DNA from: Echinochloa phyllopogon
Taxonomy: Eukaryota; Streptophyta; Magnoliopsida; Poales; Poaceae
Length of the DNA stretch: 64,000 bases
Assembly: GCA_033239725.1 (NCBI GenBank)
Contig: BTCW01000006.1
Location: 1,830,501 to 1,894,500, forward strand
Reading direction: 5' to 3'
Shown here: positions 1 to 11,211 of the stretch, piece by piece
How positions within the stretch are numbered: the stretch's first letter is position 1
Layout of the letters: each line of letters starts with the position of its first letter
The notes under the pieces: generated by a model
What the model saw: the letters and a program-made list of their open reading frames with translations, nothing else
Database searches by the model: none
Told to the model about the DNA's origin: nothing
Translations under genes and position numbers: made by a program

Positions 1-765
1 CAGACCGAATTGATTTTGCAATACATCGGTCATCTTTTGCACCATGAGGTCAATATTGGTATCTTGATTCCCTGGTCTTCCAGCAAGCATGCCTGCAGTA
101 CCAACATACCCAGGATTCGGGAGGGCGTCGATAGCATTGTAATCCATAAACTCTGAATATCCGTTTCCATACATGTCCCTTTGCAGCCTATTGTTCAAGG
201 GAGATATCTTGTAAGCAGAAGCAGGCGGATTCCCTGTGGTGCCGAATGCCATATCACCGTATGTGCGATTTTTCAGCAGTGCAGGCTGAGGATCTTGCCG
301 AATCGGTTGTCCATTTGTATCTTTAGTACCAGAACCTCCAGTTTCATCAGCATTCCCTTTACCATGTGGCCTCTGAGCTTGTGCTTGAACATTGAAGTAT
401 GTCGGACCACCCAATTGCCCATGTATCTGCTCGAAGGGTTTATCCACATGCTGACCAAAAATGCTTACCATTATATGCCGAAAACTGTTCAAGAACGCAG
501 CATTGTGATTGGTCATTGCTTCCCCCAAAGCTTTGTATAACAAGCCCGAGAATCTCTCCCTCTCTTCTTCTTCAGTAAAATCAGACTGCCCAGGAAGGAG
601 AACTCTTGGCAAGTCGGACTTGAGAAACGGTGCACCACTCCTGTTCTTGGCGAAAGACAGTAAACATTTGTTAATGAATTGGTCAGCAGCAGCCTTTACC
701 ATCTGTTGATGCTCTTCAGACAATTCTTCCAAAGTAACGTCCATGATGTCGCTCAACTCAGGCAT
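1..765 (-). CDS. Gag N-terminal region of a Gypsy-type LTR retrotransposon, cut by the window edge
   Basis: The minus strand is open from an ATG at 765 to the window edge (255 codons, no stop). The start is 43 bp from the LTR edge, just past the primer-binding site, which is where gag begins in plant Ty3/Gypsy elements. The visible protein begins MPELSDIMDV and is acidic and glutamine-rich, with GQHVDKPF and a proline/glycine-rich tract further on. No zinc knuckle is visible yet, which is expected because only the first part lies in the window. I infer retrotransposon gag from the position between PBS and LTR rather than from a diagnostic motif. A second in-frame Met is available at MDVTLEE. 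Confidence 0.7.
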   Translation of the reverse strand, partial: MPELSDIMDVTLEELSEEHQQMVKAAADQFINKCLLSFAKNRSGAPFLKSDLPRVLLPGQSDFTEEEERERFSGLLYKALGEAMTNHNAAFLNSFRHIMVSIFGQHVDKPFEQIHGQLGGPTYFNVQAQAQRPHGKGNADETGGSGTKDTNGQPIRQDPQPALLKNRTYGDMAFGTTGNPPASAYKISPLNNRLQRDMYGNGYSEFMDYNAIDALPNPGYVGTAGMLAGRPGNQDTNIDLMVQKMTDVLQNQFGL

Positions 766-782
766 CTTGAAAACTTGTGTGT

Positions 783-800
783 GTCCCACCGGGCGTGCCA
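783..800 (-). promoter_or_regulatory. Primer-binding site of the left-edge LTR element
   Basis: On the minus strand TGGCACGCCCGGTGGGAC starts 7 bases inside the LTR edge. It begins with TGG, the complement of a tRNA 3' CCA end. I did not assign the tRNA. Confidence 0.65.
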
Positions 801-1241
801 AAAAGTGTGTTGACGTAAAATCCGCACCTCACGCCAAGCACACAGCAAGCCGAATTAGCTGGCTTCAACACGTAGTCCGCACGTACGAATCCGGAAACGT
901 GCCAGTCAGTTTGCCTGAAAACTAACAAAGGGACAAAAACGTTTAGATCAAAACCTGGAACGTGCCGGGTGAGACCAGACAGTTCCATATTTGCGGCATT
1001 GAAGCCAATCTCGAGAGACATATAGCTACGGACAAGCTATCTGTCGTTACTCAGAACATCATTCAGCAATCGGTAGAAGCATATAAGAATCATACTGCCG
1101 AACGCACAACATCAGCATGACGTAAGATCGGTCTTTAAGTAAGCAAAGAAAGCAAAGTATATCCGTGACCGATTAACGAGGACATATGTGGTATGAAAAT
1201 AAAGGGTGAAACATGATCATAAATTCGCAGTAAACAAGGAA

Positions 1242-1594
1242 TGCATAGGTCGAAAGCAGCACCCGTCAAGCATGATAACAAACAAGTTAATCCACCGCAT
1301 GATACGACTTGTTTGAGATCACGCCACTAATCAGATTAGATTAATCCACCGCATGATACAATCTAACCGTGAAAAGCTAAAAGCATTCAATGTTTAATTA
1401 CGAACCCACAACACAGTCATGAATTTACATTGAAACAAGAATGCATAGGCCGAAAGCAGCACCCGTCAAGCATGGCAACAAACAAGTTAATCCACCGCAT
1501 GATACAACTCGTTTGAGGCCACACCACCAATCAGATTAGATCAATCCACCGCATGATACAATCTAATCGTGAAAGGCTAAAAGCATTCATTGTC
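1242..1594. repeat. 200-bp tandem duplication inside the LTR
   Basis: The block starting at 1242 (ATGCATAGGTCGAAAGCAGC) recurs at 1442 with scattered substitutions, so the period is 200 bp. Both copies run to about the GCTAAAAGCATTCA stretch. Inside each, AATCCACCGCATGATAC occurs twice. Confidence 0.85.
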
Positions 1595-2519
1595 CAATGC
1601 AAACCCACGAACACACGTTCACTCGTGAGAGCACTACCGAATGCGGCTATTTAGCCGAATCGGGGTCCATGGCGAAGGAACAAGCCTAATCGGTAAAGAT
1701 ATATCTATCAGATCGAATCGAATTCTAATCCACCGGATGATTAGCTCTAAGACGACCCAAAAACCTACATCTACCGCATGATACCCGGTTCTGTCAAGAT
1801 CTACACGATACCGACAAGCTCGAACCCGCGACACGTGGCAACCTAAATCGGTTTCGGACTCGGCTATGAGGGGATAAGTCGTCACATCGTGAAGCAAAGC
1901 CGATTCTAGCCGATCTAGATTGGGCAAAGGTGTGTTGCATGAGTTAAGTACATAGTAAAAACGAAGCAACACGGGGTAACTTAATGAATCTGTCAGATCT
2001 TGCCGAAATCTAACAGAGCCGATAACTTGGTCCATACTAGATCTTAGCCCACCGCATGGCTCATGACCTAACAGAGGAACCTTCTTGAGACCACAACTTA
2101 AATCCACCGGATGATACTAAGCATGGTAACAAGACTACTTGCATCAAAGCTTAAATCCACCGCATGATACTAAGCATGATACAAGGTTGCCGGTACTTAC
2201 GGAGGTCGACGGATCGATGACTCCTCTCGAAGAACTCGACGACTCGACTAAAGGACTCGATGTTGGCACGGGGCCGGTTTGTTGTATGATTGATTGTCCC
2301 TTTTTACAATTGCCATGGGTTTATATTTATACCCAGGTCTTGATATAACTCCTAGTCGGACACGACTATAATACTTGTTTCTAAAAATAAATGACGAATC
2401 TTCGTGCCCATATTGCGTTCCTTGTTCGAACCGGCCTTTTCCTTATATTGATCCACGTCATCATGTCTTCCCGAACGCTACCACTCTTCGCCTGCGGAAC
2501 AATGCCTCTGCCGAATGAT

Positions 2520-2649
2520 GACGCATTCCCGACCGCAGAGTATCTCTGCCGAACGCTTCAGAGAAAACCCCTTAGCCGAAAGGCGACGCGTTCCCGACCG
2601 CAGAGCATCTTTGCCGAATGCTTCAGAGAAAGCCCTTTAGCCGAATGGC
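2520..2649. repeat. 65-bp tandem duplication near the LTR start
   Basis: Two adjacent 65-bp units, 2520-2584 and 2585-2649, share the core CCCGACCGCAGAG, then GCCGAA and CTTCAGAGAAA, and differ at only a few bases. They lie upstream of the TATA box on the minus strand, so they are in the LTR's U3 and may be enhancer repeats (inference). Confidence 0.85.
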
Positions 2650-2712
2650 ATCCTTCCACCAAATCCGGCTCACATGTCAGTCTCTTCCTGGTGCTAATTT
2701 TTGGTGTCAACA

Positions 2713-4582
2713 TTAATTAATTAAAAGAGTATATGGAACATAGAGTAGGGGTTCATTTAACCAATCCCAGTTGAGCAACTAAGCATCATCTACCATCAAA
2801 TTAATTAAGTAACCCAGTTTCAGGGACAGGGAAAATATAGTGGCTAGGCAAATCCTTAAATAGGAACCCATCAAATTAAAACACATGCATGGGTGGTGAA
2901 ATTAAGAATTATTAGGACATTTGCATGACATAATACACTTGCCTTCTTCCCAACTTTGTTGCTGCTCAAATCCTTCTCCAAAACTTGGATCTTCAGAGAA
3001 ATCCTCGAATTGCTCGTTTCCTAATCGCATCACACATTCACATGCAAGGAAACAATACAATAAATAAGAAACAGTACACCAAACAATTCCAACAGAAGAA
3101 AACAGTAGCATAAAACTAATCTACACGTTACAACGAATGCGTGAGCGTGAGAATCACTAAAATCGGAGTTAAAACGCAAAAGATATGGCTTTTCTAAGGT
3201 TCAGGGACTTGCTGGCAAAGTTTTAAAAGTTCCAGGGGCTTAACCGCGAAAAACCAGGGACTAAAACATAATTTTTATAAAATTACAGGGGCTAAACCAT
3301 AAAATAACAGGGCTAGGACCTCGGGCACAATTTTAAATCTTGAAGGGGCTAAAACAGAAGAAAACAGGACCTATTTGGAATTATTTTTGAACTAAAGTGG
3401 ACTGCGGGTTGATTTTCAAAAACTTCAGGGTTTCTTTTTCAAAACAGCCGCGCTGACCGTTATGGATAGGATTAACTTGGATGCTCGGGCGACTGAGGAT
3501 CGTCGGATCCAGATCCGACGGTCTGAAATAAATCTGGGAACGGCTCGTCGGCGGGGACGGCGGCGCCGCCAGCGGACGCGGCGGTCCTTCGCCGGAGAAG
3601 ACGCGTTTCGACGCTACGACGCGCGGATTACGACGGGACTAGGTCCTAGAGCACCAGGAAGCAAAAGCGAGTTCATCAAGGGTGTTCTTGACGACAGCCG
3701 AGCGACGGCGATGGCGGACGACGAGCCATGGCGGCGGCGGCGCTCGGACGACTCAATCCGTCACGAAAACTAAGCTACCACGCGGAAACTCGAACAATAA
3801 TAGGCTCGGTAGATGTGGTACCTCCTTGCGAAGCTCTCCCGAGGACCTAGCAGGGCGGAGGGGCGATGGAACTTGAGATCGACGACGGCGGCTCAAGCTC
3901 GGCGAGGGCGACGATGGCGGCTCGGGTTTTTGCGGCTCAAACTCGATGGGAAGGACAGAAGCAAGGGCGGCGGTGCTTAAATAGGTCGGGGAGAGGCTCG
4001 GGCAGGCGTGCGGCGTCGGGACTCGACTCGGAGGCGGCGACGTTGTCGGGACGAACTTGGCGCCGGGGAAAAGTCCCTGTCGGAGACGGGAGGGAGAAGA
4101 AACTGACACGGGGGCCCACCTGTCGGCGAGACAGCAGAGGAAGCGACGGGGAGAAAAGGGACGGGCCGGTGTTGGGCCGAATTCGGGACGGGCCGAGGAA
4201 AAAGGAACAGGCCGGCTCGGGTAAGGAAGCAGGCCGAACTGAATAGTTGAGGGGGCAAAGATGGACTAGACCAAGAGTTTAAGGGGCGAAAACGAACTCA
4301 GCTATTTAAACTTTTCTAAAACTCAAACAAAAGCAAATCAAATTCGAATTTAAACAGAATTTAAATTCCAACTTGATTTACTAGCAACCAAAAATATATG
4401 CAACAGCATGAATGCAACAAAAACTTATTTTGACTAAAATGATTATTTAATGTGATATTTAAATTACTAAAAAGGCTAGAATTTCCAATTAATTCCTAGA
4501 AAATTTATTTAAGCCTTAATAAATCCTAGAAAAATTTAGAGGGTTGCTACAATTTAAATGTGATGAATTTTAGGGTGTTACA
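2713..4582 (-). mobile_element. Partial older Gypsy-type LTR, interrupted by the left-edge element
   Basis: On the minus strand the sequence begins TGTAACACCCTAAAATTC at 4582, a common start of large grass Gypsy LTRs. It continues through a GC-rich part with many chance ORFs (about 3450-4250), then a stretch of 'ggggctaaa' phrases, to 2713, where the left-edge element's LTR begins. No true far end or TSD is visible, so this is a truncated or interrupted LTR. None of the open frames here looks like a gene. Confidence 0.5.
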
Positions 4583-4589
4583 CTCTTTC

Positions 4590-5221
4590 CCCTCCCCATC
4601 ATCATAAGAGGCTTCTTCACTTGAATCAAAATATGGTGTATCATTACCTGCATCCAAATCATCGTCAATAGGTGACTGTGCAACTTGATGTCGAGCTTGT
4701 ACTAAGGCCTCACATATTTCCTCCCTCCCTTTGATCCCATTCTTCACCATCTTGGCATTTCTTCTATATTGCTCAGCCTCCTCATCGTTTTCTGAATATC
4801 CTGAATCTTCAGAAGGATTGGCAATATCTATTGGAATAGTAATGTCCTGATCATCACCTTCGGAACCAGACTCTTCCTCCTCTTCTAGTTGATACTCCGA
4901 ATCACTCTCATCCTCCTCTTCGGAGTTTTCATGGACAACCTTTGCATACACGTCTGTAACGGCACCATCTGTTATGCACTGTAACATGTAGGAGCACTCT
5001 TTCTCATCATTGAGAGGTCTCAGACCGTTGACAAGTTCTTTCCCAGGAAATAGCCAATGCAAGAAAACCGAATCTTTGTCATTGATAATCATGTCTTTTC
5101 AAATTGGCAACAATCTCACACACAGAAACTTTTTCTCTCTCAATATATGACCAGGCTTCATCTCCTCCAACAAAGTCCATTGTTTGCCCATGGTGCACAA
5201 ATTCTCCACCCAGATGAAATC
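4590..5221 (-). pseudogene. Mutator-like (MULE) transposase N-terminal relic
   Basis: Read on the minus strand, the start carries GGEFVHHGQTMDFVGGDE, typical of the N-terminal part of plant MULE transposases. After a one-base frame break near 5093 it continues through LHWLFPGKEL into a long acidic tract (EEEDESDSEYQLEEEEESGS). It then reaches DNDTPYFDSSEEASYDD-like text (seen as GNDTPYFDSSEEASYDDGEG), which in the family precedes the conserved transposase core. No zinc finger or DDE domain follows: the relic ends at the older LTR start (4582) and is cut upstream by the repeat beginning at 5222. It is non-functional. Confidence 0.7.
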
Positions 5222-6060
5222 TGAAAGGACCGTGATGTCACCTAGAGGGGGGGTGAATAGGTGATTCTGCAAATTTCAGCACTTAAAAACAAATTATCAG
5301 CTCAAACTCCGGATACTTCGGAGATTTGTCCGGAAACTCCGGACCAGGTCCGGATACTCCGCAAAAACCTCCGGAAACTCCGGACCAAAACCGGTCAGAC
5401 CGGTTTGGGAAACCGGTCAAACCGGTTTCTGACTGAGAAACACAATAATGCAAGTTGACCCCCTTTCGAGCTCTAGCACAAATGAAACTTGGTGGAATGC
5501 TTCTGTAGATGTTTTCTAGCAGGTTCACCAAGCTCCTGCACACAAGTAAAGCACAACCAAGTAGATCAAAGCGGAAACAAATATATGTGCTAGAATTGAA
5601 CGAAGTGAGTCAAACCAAAGAGAGACGCTTGGAGTTGTTTTCCCGAAGTTCAGATTCACTGCTTGCTACTAAAGCTGCCACAAAAGCACAGTGAATCCTA
5701 CGTATCCGTTGAGGAAGCCCCCAGTGACCCAAAGGTCGAGCTATCTCCTCGGTTCCACTAACTTGATCTTTTCCCCGAAGGAGGCAAGACCACACCTGCA
5801 CAAACAATCCATGGCATACCACAACCTTAGTGGCTCACCGGCAACGCCTAGCCGTCTAGGAGGCTTCACCTCCAAGAGTAACAAATGCTTCAAATAGATG
5901 CTAGACCTCAACCGCGAGTGCTCAAGCTATGGATTCACTCCTCACTGGTTTAGCTAGCTCACACTAGCTCTCTATTGCTCACACACAATCCCTCTCTCAA
6001 CCCAATCCAAGGATATAAACAAATTCAACCAACTCTCACAAAGAGAGGCTTGGGGAGAGC
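5222..6060. repeat. LTR-like repeat with an array of CCGG-N5-CCGG palindromes; right end uncertain
   Basis: The repeat starts abruptly inside the MULE relic with TGAAAGGACCGTGATGTCAC followed by CTAGAGGGGGGGTGAATAGG, a phrase I associate with the termini of plant LTR elements. Between 5308 and 5430 it holds six palindromic units with spacing of about 20-22 bp (CCGGAAACTCCGG, CCGGTCAGACCGG and variants). No protein domain is seen. I could not find the right terminus or a TSD, so the end given is a guess. Confidence 0.45.
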
Positions 6061-6795
6061 TGCAAATTAAGAATATACAGAATCACACATGCAATGTTCA
6101 GATTTCGGAAGAATAGTATTACATTGCAAGTCACTATCACAGTTATCAGGATAAGACATCTGAATAGAAAATCATGTGGCAAAAAACTCCTGAAGATACA
6201 GCCAAACATAAACAGAAAAGACACTATGCTGAAAACATTAATCTTTGCAGTTTCCTTATTGGTACACCTCTCACACAGTAGACATGGTTTTACATTAAAC
6301 CAAAATACCAGTCCTAAATCCTTCCAGGCTAAAAATCTGAAAAGAAACAATTTCTACGAGAGTTCCCAATGGTTGTTCGTAAATGCATCAATGTTGTAGG
6401 ACCAGCACCAACGAAACGACCAAGCACAAATAATCTTAACACAGATATATTGCATGATCAAGAAGGAAACTGCACCCTTCATACATACGGCTGGCAAATT
6501 TGCGCAATAATTCCAGTACTACGGGATTCCAGTAATTTGTGCAATAGTCACCTAGCACAAATACTTATGCATGATCCCCATCGAGAAATTGTAGTACTTA
6601 AGGATGACAAATTTGCAAAATATTCACAAGAAAATCAGGTGGGGAGACATTACCCTGCACCACGTTCTACTAGAACCCTACAGAATGGCAATCAATCCAT
6701 CTAGTTGACAATTTGTCGTACCCACACTACAGCACTAACCCTACGAGATGGAAATTAAGACTTGCGGCCAAATTGGTACTCTATAGTTCAAATAA
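6061..6795. other. No gene recognised
   Basis: AT-rich sequence with short unsupported frames. It may include the rest of the preceding repeat and intron sequence of the minus-strand leader at 6801-7100. No family-level similarity is visible. Confidence 0.4.
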
Positions 6796-6800
6796 CTCAC

Positions 6801-7100
6801 CTCAATCTACCCAGGATCCAAGCGACGCCCTTCCGTTCATCCAAGTGGAGTTGCGGCGGCGGCGGCGGCGGCGGAGGCTACAGGGCAATCTGTGAGGACG
6901 AGCGGAGATGTCGCCTGACGGTTGTGAACTTCCCCTCGCGCGGAGGAGTGCGTGATGTGGGTCGTCTCGGCTGGGCTCACGTTGGCAAAGCTCGCTCAGG
7001 CGCGGGGGAGTCGGAGCCAGCGGCCTCGGCTCGCTCTGCATCGGCTCTGGCCGAAAGAACAGAGACTCCACGTCACGGTCAAACCCACGCCACGTAGGCA
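6801..7100 (-). other. Possible orphan 5' exon/promoter of a disrupted gene, with a CGG repeat
   Basis: On the minus strand a GC-rich stretch with a CCG/CGG microsatellite (6853-6875) runs to a good splice donor, TTGAG|GTGAGTT, at 6801/6800. This resembles a grass gene's first exon and leader. A 99-codon frame covers it but ends just at the donor, so coding capacity is doubtful. The MULE relic and LTR-like repeat lie downstream and no matching second exon is visible. This may be a captured or truncated gene start. Confidence 0.3.
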
Positions 7101-7214
7101 AATCTGGTTGACAATCCTACTTTGGGGCTAATTTAATCCTTTGTGAATAGTTGGAGGGATTAGATTAAGCCAATATTTTGGTTAGGGTGTAGGATGGACA
7201 AAGTGAATAGGTGG

Positions 7215-10200
7215 AGGGAGTAAATGGACTTTTTCCTTTTGGAAGCAAAGGGCTCGTCTGAACTGGTTACAAAAAGGAGACCGCAATACCTCTTTCTTCC
7301 ATGCTGCTTGTAGAGAAAGAAAGAAAATTAACCGAATAGGGAGATTGAAGAGGGAGGATGGAGGCTGGGTGGAAGGAGAGGAGGAGAAGAGAGCCCATAT
7401 TTCTAACTATTTTGCTATGCTATTCAGGTCAAATGGTAGTCACTCGCACCTCACAATCCCTACTCAATGCTGTGCATAGTAGGGTATCAGAAGCCATGAA
7501 TGAGTCCCTGGTGAAGGAATTCACAAGAGAAGAGGTCAAAACAGCGCTGAACTCAATCGGGGACTTGAAGGCTCCAGGACCAGATGGCATGCCATCCGTT
7601 TTTTATAAAAATTTCTGGCAAATAGTTGGAGAGCGAGTGGTGAAGGAGGTGCTGGACATGCTGAATGGAGGACCAATGCCTGATGATTGGAACGAAACAA
7701 CAATAGTGCTCATACCGAAAGTGACCAAACCGGAACAGGTGAAGGATCTTCGACCTATCAGCTTGTGCAACGTGATATATAAGATGGTGGCAAAAGTATT
7801 GGCAAACCGGCTAAAGATCATCCTCCCAGATGTGATATCTCCTGCCCAAAGTGCATTTGTTCCTGGTCGACTGATATCTGACAATATCCTAGTGGCATAC
7901 GAGATCTCCCATTACATGAGGGGAAGAAGGAAGGGTAACAATGGCTACGCAGCAGTAAAACTAGATATGAGCAAAGCCTATGATAGAGTTGAATGGCACT
8001 TTTTGGAGGACATGATGGCCAAAATTGGTTTTTGTCAACGCTGGATTAATTTGATTATGAAGTGTGTTTCCTCTGTAAAATACCGGATTAGAGTGAATGG
8101 AGAGCTATCAGACAGCTTGGTTCCCAAGAGGGGGCTCAGGCCGGGCGACCCGCTGTCCCCTTACTTGTTCCTCATATGTGCAGAAGGATTCTCGGCACTG
8201 CTGAATCAAGCGGAGCAGGAAGGAAGTTTGAGAGGAGTTAAGGTATGTCCAGGTGCTCCTATTGTGTCCCACCTGCTTTTTGCCGATGATTCTTTAATCT
8301 TATTCCGGGAAGAAGAGGGGGACGCAAAGAAATTACAGGAAATCCTCAATCTGTATGAGGAGTGTTCAGGACAGATGATAAACAAGGAAAAATCTGCTAT
8401 AATGTTCAGCCCAAACACAGGAGAAAACGCCCGAGGGAAAGTGATGCAGGCCTTGAGTATTCAGAAGACAACCATGAATGATAAATACTTGGGAATGCCG
8501 GTTCATGTTGGGCAATGTAGGACAAAAGTGTTTGCTTTCTTGAAGGAAAGAATATGGAGGCGCATACAGGGGTGGAAGGAGAAAGCACTATCTTGGGCAG
8601 GCAAGGAAGTGCTGATCAAAGCTGTAGCGCAAGCAATACCCACCTTTGTGATGGGGTGTTTTGACCTCACCAAGGACATGTGTGACCAAATCAGTACGGT
8701 CATCGCTAGACATTGGTGGAGCAATCAGGATAAAGATAACAAGATTCACTGGATTAGCTGGGAAAAACTTCTAAAGCCAAAGGAGGAAGGGGGTTTGGGA
8801 TTTAGAGACATCCATACTTTCAACTTGGCAATGTTATCAAAACAAGGTTGGCGACTGATCCATAATCCAGAGTCACTATGTGCAAAGGTGTTAAGAGCAA
8901 AGTATTTCCCACAGGGAGATGTCTTGAAAGCAACACCATGTAGGAACATGTCATACACATGGAGAAGTATACTGAAAGGGATTGAAGTCTTGAAAGATGG
9001 AATAATATGGAGAGTGGGAGATGGCAGCAAGATCAATATATGGAGTGACCCTTGGCTACCGAGAGACTCATCAAGGAGGCCGATCACACCTAGGGGTTCA
9101 ACCCTTCTATCGAAGGTGACAGATGTAATCGATCCAGCCACAGGTGGATGGGATGAAGAGCTCGTTAGGCAAAACTTTTGGGATGAAGATGCAGAGATCA
9201 TTTTGGCTACACCGGTACACACTGATCTGGAGGATCTAGTGGCTTGGCATTATGATAAGAAGGGTCTCTTCTCCGTCAAATCAGCATACAAGGTATACAG
9301 GAGAACGTTGAACATAAAAAGCCGAGGAGGAGGGGCATCGACAGTTGATCGTGGAGCGCTGGAGAAAGAGCAATGGCGCCAAATATGGAATTTGAAATGT
9401 CCAGGTAAGGTGAAGCAATTCCTTTGGCGGTTCACCCATAATAGCCTAGCAGTGAAAAGAAATTTGGAGAGGCGAGGTATGGATGTGGATACAAGGTGTG
9501 TTATGTGCAACAGATACATAGAAGATGGAGGCCATCTGTTTCTTAACTGTAAATTTGTAAAGGGGTTCTGGAGGGAACTATTCTTGGAAGAGCAAAGGTG
9601 CCTGCTGGCTGAGAAGCTCTCACCTAAAGACGTAATTGCACATATTCTACAGATGGAGGAGGGAATGCAATTGAAAGTAGTGCTGCTGCTGTGGCTATAG
9701 TGGAACGAAAGAAATGCAGTCAGAGAAGGAGAACGTAGAAGATCAATGTGCGACCTAGCTTTTGTCGTGAATAAGATTGCAACAGAGGTTTTAGAGCTGC
9801 ACAAGAAAGCAGAAGCTGCACCTCCGAAAGACCTGCAATGTTGGCATAAACCTCCAAGTGAATGGATAAAAGTTAATTCAGATGGTGCCTTCTCAGCAAC
9901 CACCGGTGATGGAGGATGGGGATATGTGATTAGGGATGAAGCTGGAGATGTTGTATTGGCTGGTGCAGGAAGGTTGCGACACATTCGTGATGCGCTACAG
10001 GCGCAGGTGATGGCCTGTACCCGGGGAGTGATGGCAGCAATTGAGCTGGGGGTTACAAAGCTTATTATGGAAACTGATTCGATGATTCTGAAGCAAGCTC
10101 TTGCAAGCGATTCCTACAGGCTTGCTGAAGTGGGAGGTCTGATCCTGGAGATGAAGAACATGATTGTTGGGAATTTCAGTAGGTTCTTGTGCAGCTATGT

Positions 10201-10378
10201 CCCTAGAAATTGTAATAAAGTAGCTCATGCCCTAGCGGCAGAAGGGAGCTTGTTCCCTGTAGGTGGCGATTCCCGCTGGGAAACCACCCCTCTTTTTGTT
10301 TATGACCTTGTGGCCAGAGTTAATGGAAGTTTCCTTTCCATGCAAAAAAAAAAATCTCTTGAAGCTGGAGGTAACTGA
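7215..10378 (+). pseudogene. 5'-truncated L1-type LINE: reverse transcriptase and RNase H
   Basis: This is the 3' part of LINE ORF2. The first readable part (from about 7225) holds WKQRARLNWLQKGDRNTSFF. A frame break near 7430 shifts into the long frame 7358-9700. RT motifs there are KAPGPDGMPSVFYK, DLRPISLCNVIYK, QSAFVPGR, LDMSKAYDRVEW, LRPGDPLSPYLF and the catalytic LLFADDSLILF (about 8270-8305). A zinc-binding zf-RVT region follows (KVKQFLWRF, then CVMCNRY and HLFLNC). An in-frame TAG at 9698-9700 replaces what is usually Trp; the same frame then resumes (9746-10378) with an RNase H-like domain (VNSDGAFS, GGWGYVIRD, METDS). Endonuclease and ORF1 are missing. No poly(A) tail is clear, although an A-run lies inside the last codons. 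Inactive. Confidence 0.9.
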
Positions 10379-10729
10379 CAAGGAATCTTATGTTGGAACG
10401 AAAAGGGGATGCCTCCTAATGTTCTCTTGTCTAAGAGCGTTCATTTGATTTTTAGCATTTTCAAATAAACAAGCACACAAACAAGATAAACAATGAAGTC
10501 AAAGAATGCTGGTTTCTTGCAATGTGAAGTACAGGTATTCTTCCCCAGCGGGCTCTGCAGATTCGATCGAATCAGCAGGCTCGCAGCCTAGTGACTCACC
10601 TAGATCGATGAGACTGAGCTAAGTCACCGTGTCCCCGGGTCGACCGGGTCGAGGAACGGGCACGAGGAACATGGGACGCGAATTTTCAATACTCACTGGA
10701 ACGACGAGTATACAGCTTCAGTACGTTCC
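10379..10729. other. LINE 3' flank; nothing else recognised
   Basis: No convincing coding region. The LINE 3' untranslated end probably lies within the first hundred bases or so, but there is no clear poly(A) tail. Confidence 0.4.
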
Positions 10730-10761
10730 AAATTAACATGGATCGTGATCCATGTTAATTT
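10730..10761. repeat. Perfect 15-bp inverted repeat with a 2-bp loop
   Basis: AAATTAACATGGATC, then GT, then its exact reverse complement GATCCATGTTAATTT. It ends sharply on both sides. Confidence 0.9.
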
Positions 10762-10966
10762 TGGGACGACGTTCCCGGAACGACGAGAAGGAACGAGGAC
10801 GAGGGAAAACTGGAGAGGAGTATATGAACGGATTTGGGAGTGGGACTGACCGATTGGCTTCCGCGGCGGATTAATGGGGGCTGAGGCTGACCGCTGGCGC
10901 TTTGCCTCCCTCGCCTAGCCCGAAGCAGACGCGCCGCACGACGAATCGCTTCCCGAGGCGGCAGCG

Positions 10967-11032
10967 CGGGCGAGTTCCCACGGCGGCGCGGTCGAGTTCC
11001 CACGGCGGCGCGGTCGAGTTCCGCGGACGGCG
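10967..11032. repeat. GC-rich minisatellite, about 20-bp unit
   Basis: The unit GCGGTCGAGTTCCCACGGCG is repeated about three times inside a GC-rich block (10870-11160) that carries overlapping chance frames on both strands. No gene is supported there. Confidence 0.7.
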
Positions 11033-11211
11033 CGGGCGGGAGGCTGGGTCGAGTTCCGCTGGCGAACCAGCAGCCGTCCCGGCGCGTTCCCGTTCCGCGA
11101 TTTGGGACGACGTTCCCAGGAACAAGGATCGCCGCGTCGTACCGCGTTCCCGGTGACTATGAGACTGAGACAACAGTGGCCGTGTACGCATTGAGCCTGT
11201 ACTCCATCCAC

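Larger units (their letters stand above)
808..2712 (-). mobile_element. 5' LTR of the left-edge Gypsy-type element
   Basis: The LTR is 1905 bp and is bounded by a 7-bp inverted terminus, TGTTGAC on the left and GTCAACA on the right. On the minus strand a TATA box (TATAAATATAA, 2321-2331) lies in its first fifth. It contains a 200-bp tandem duplication, a dispersed 17-bp motif and a 65-bp duplication, each described separately. The flank at 2713 reads TTAAT; the matching target duplicate lies outside the window. It sits inside the older LTR at 2713-4582. Confidence 0.8.

Noticed and set aside
3450..4260. GC-rich overlapping frames as genes
   Set aside because: They lie inside an LTR, overlap on both strands, have biased composition and no recognised motif.
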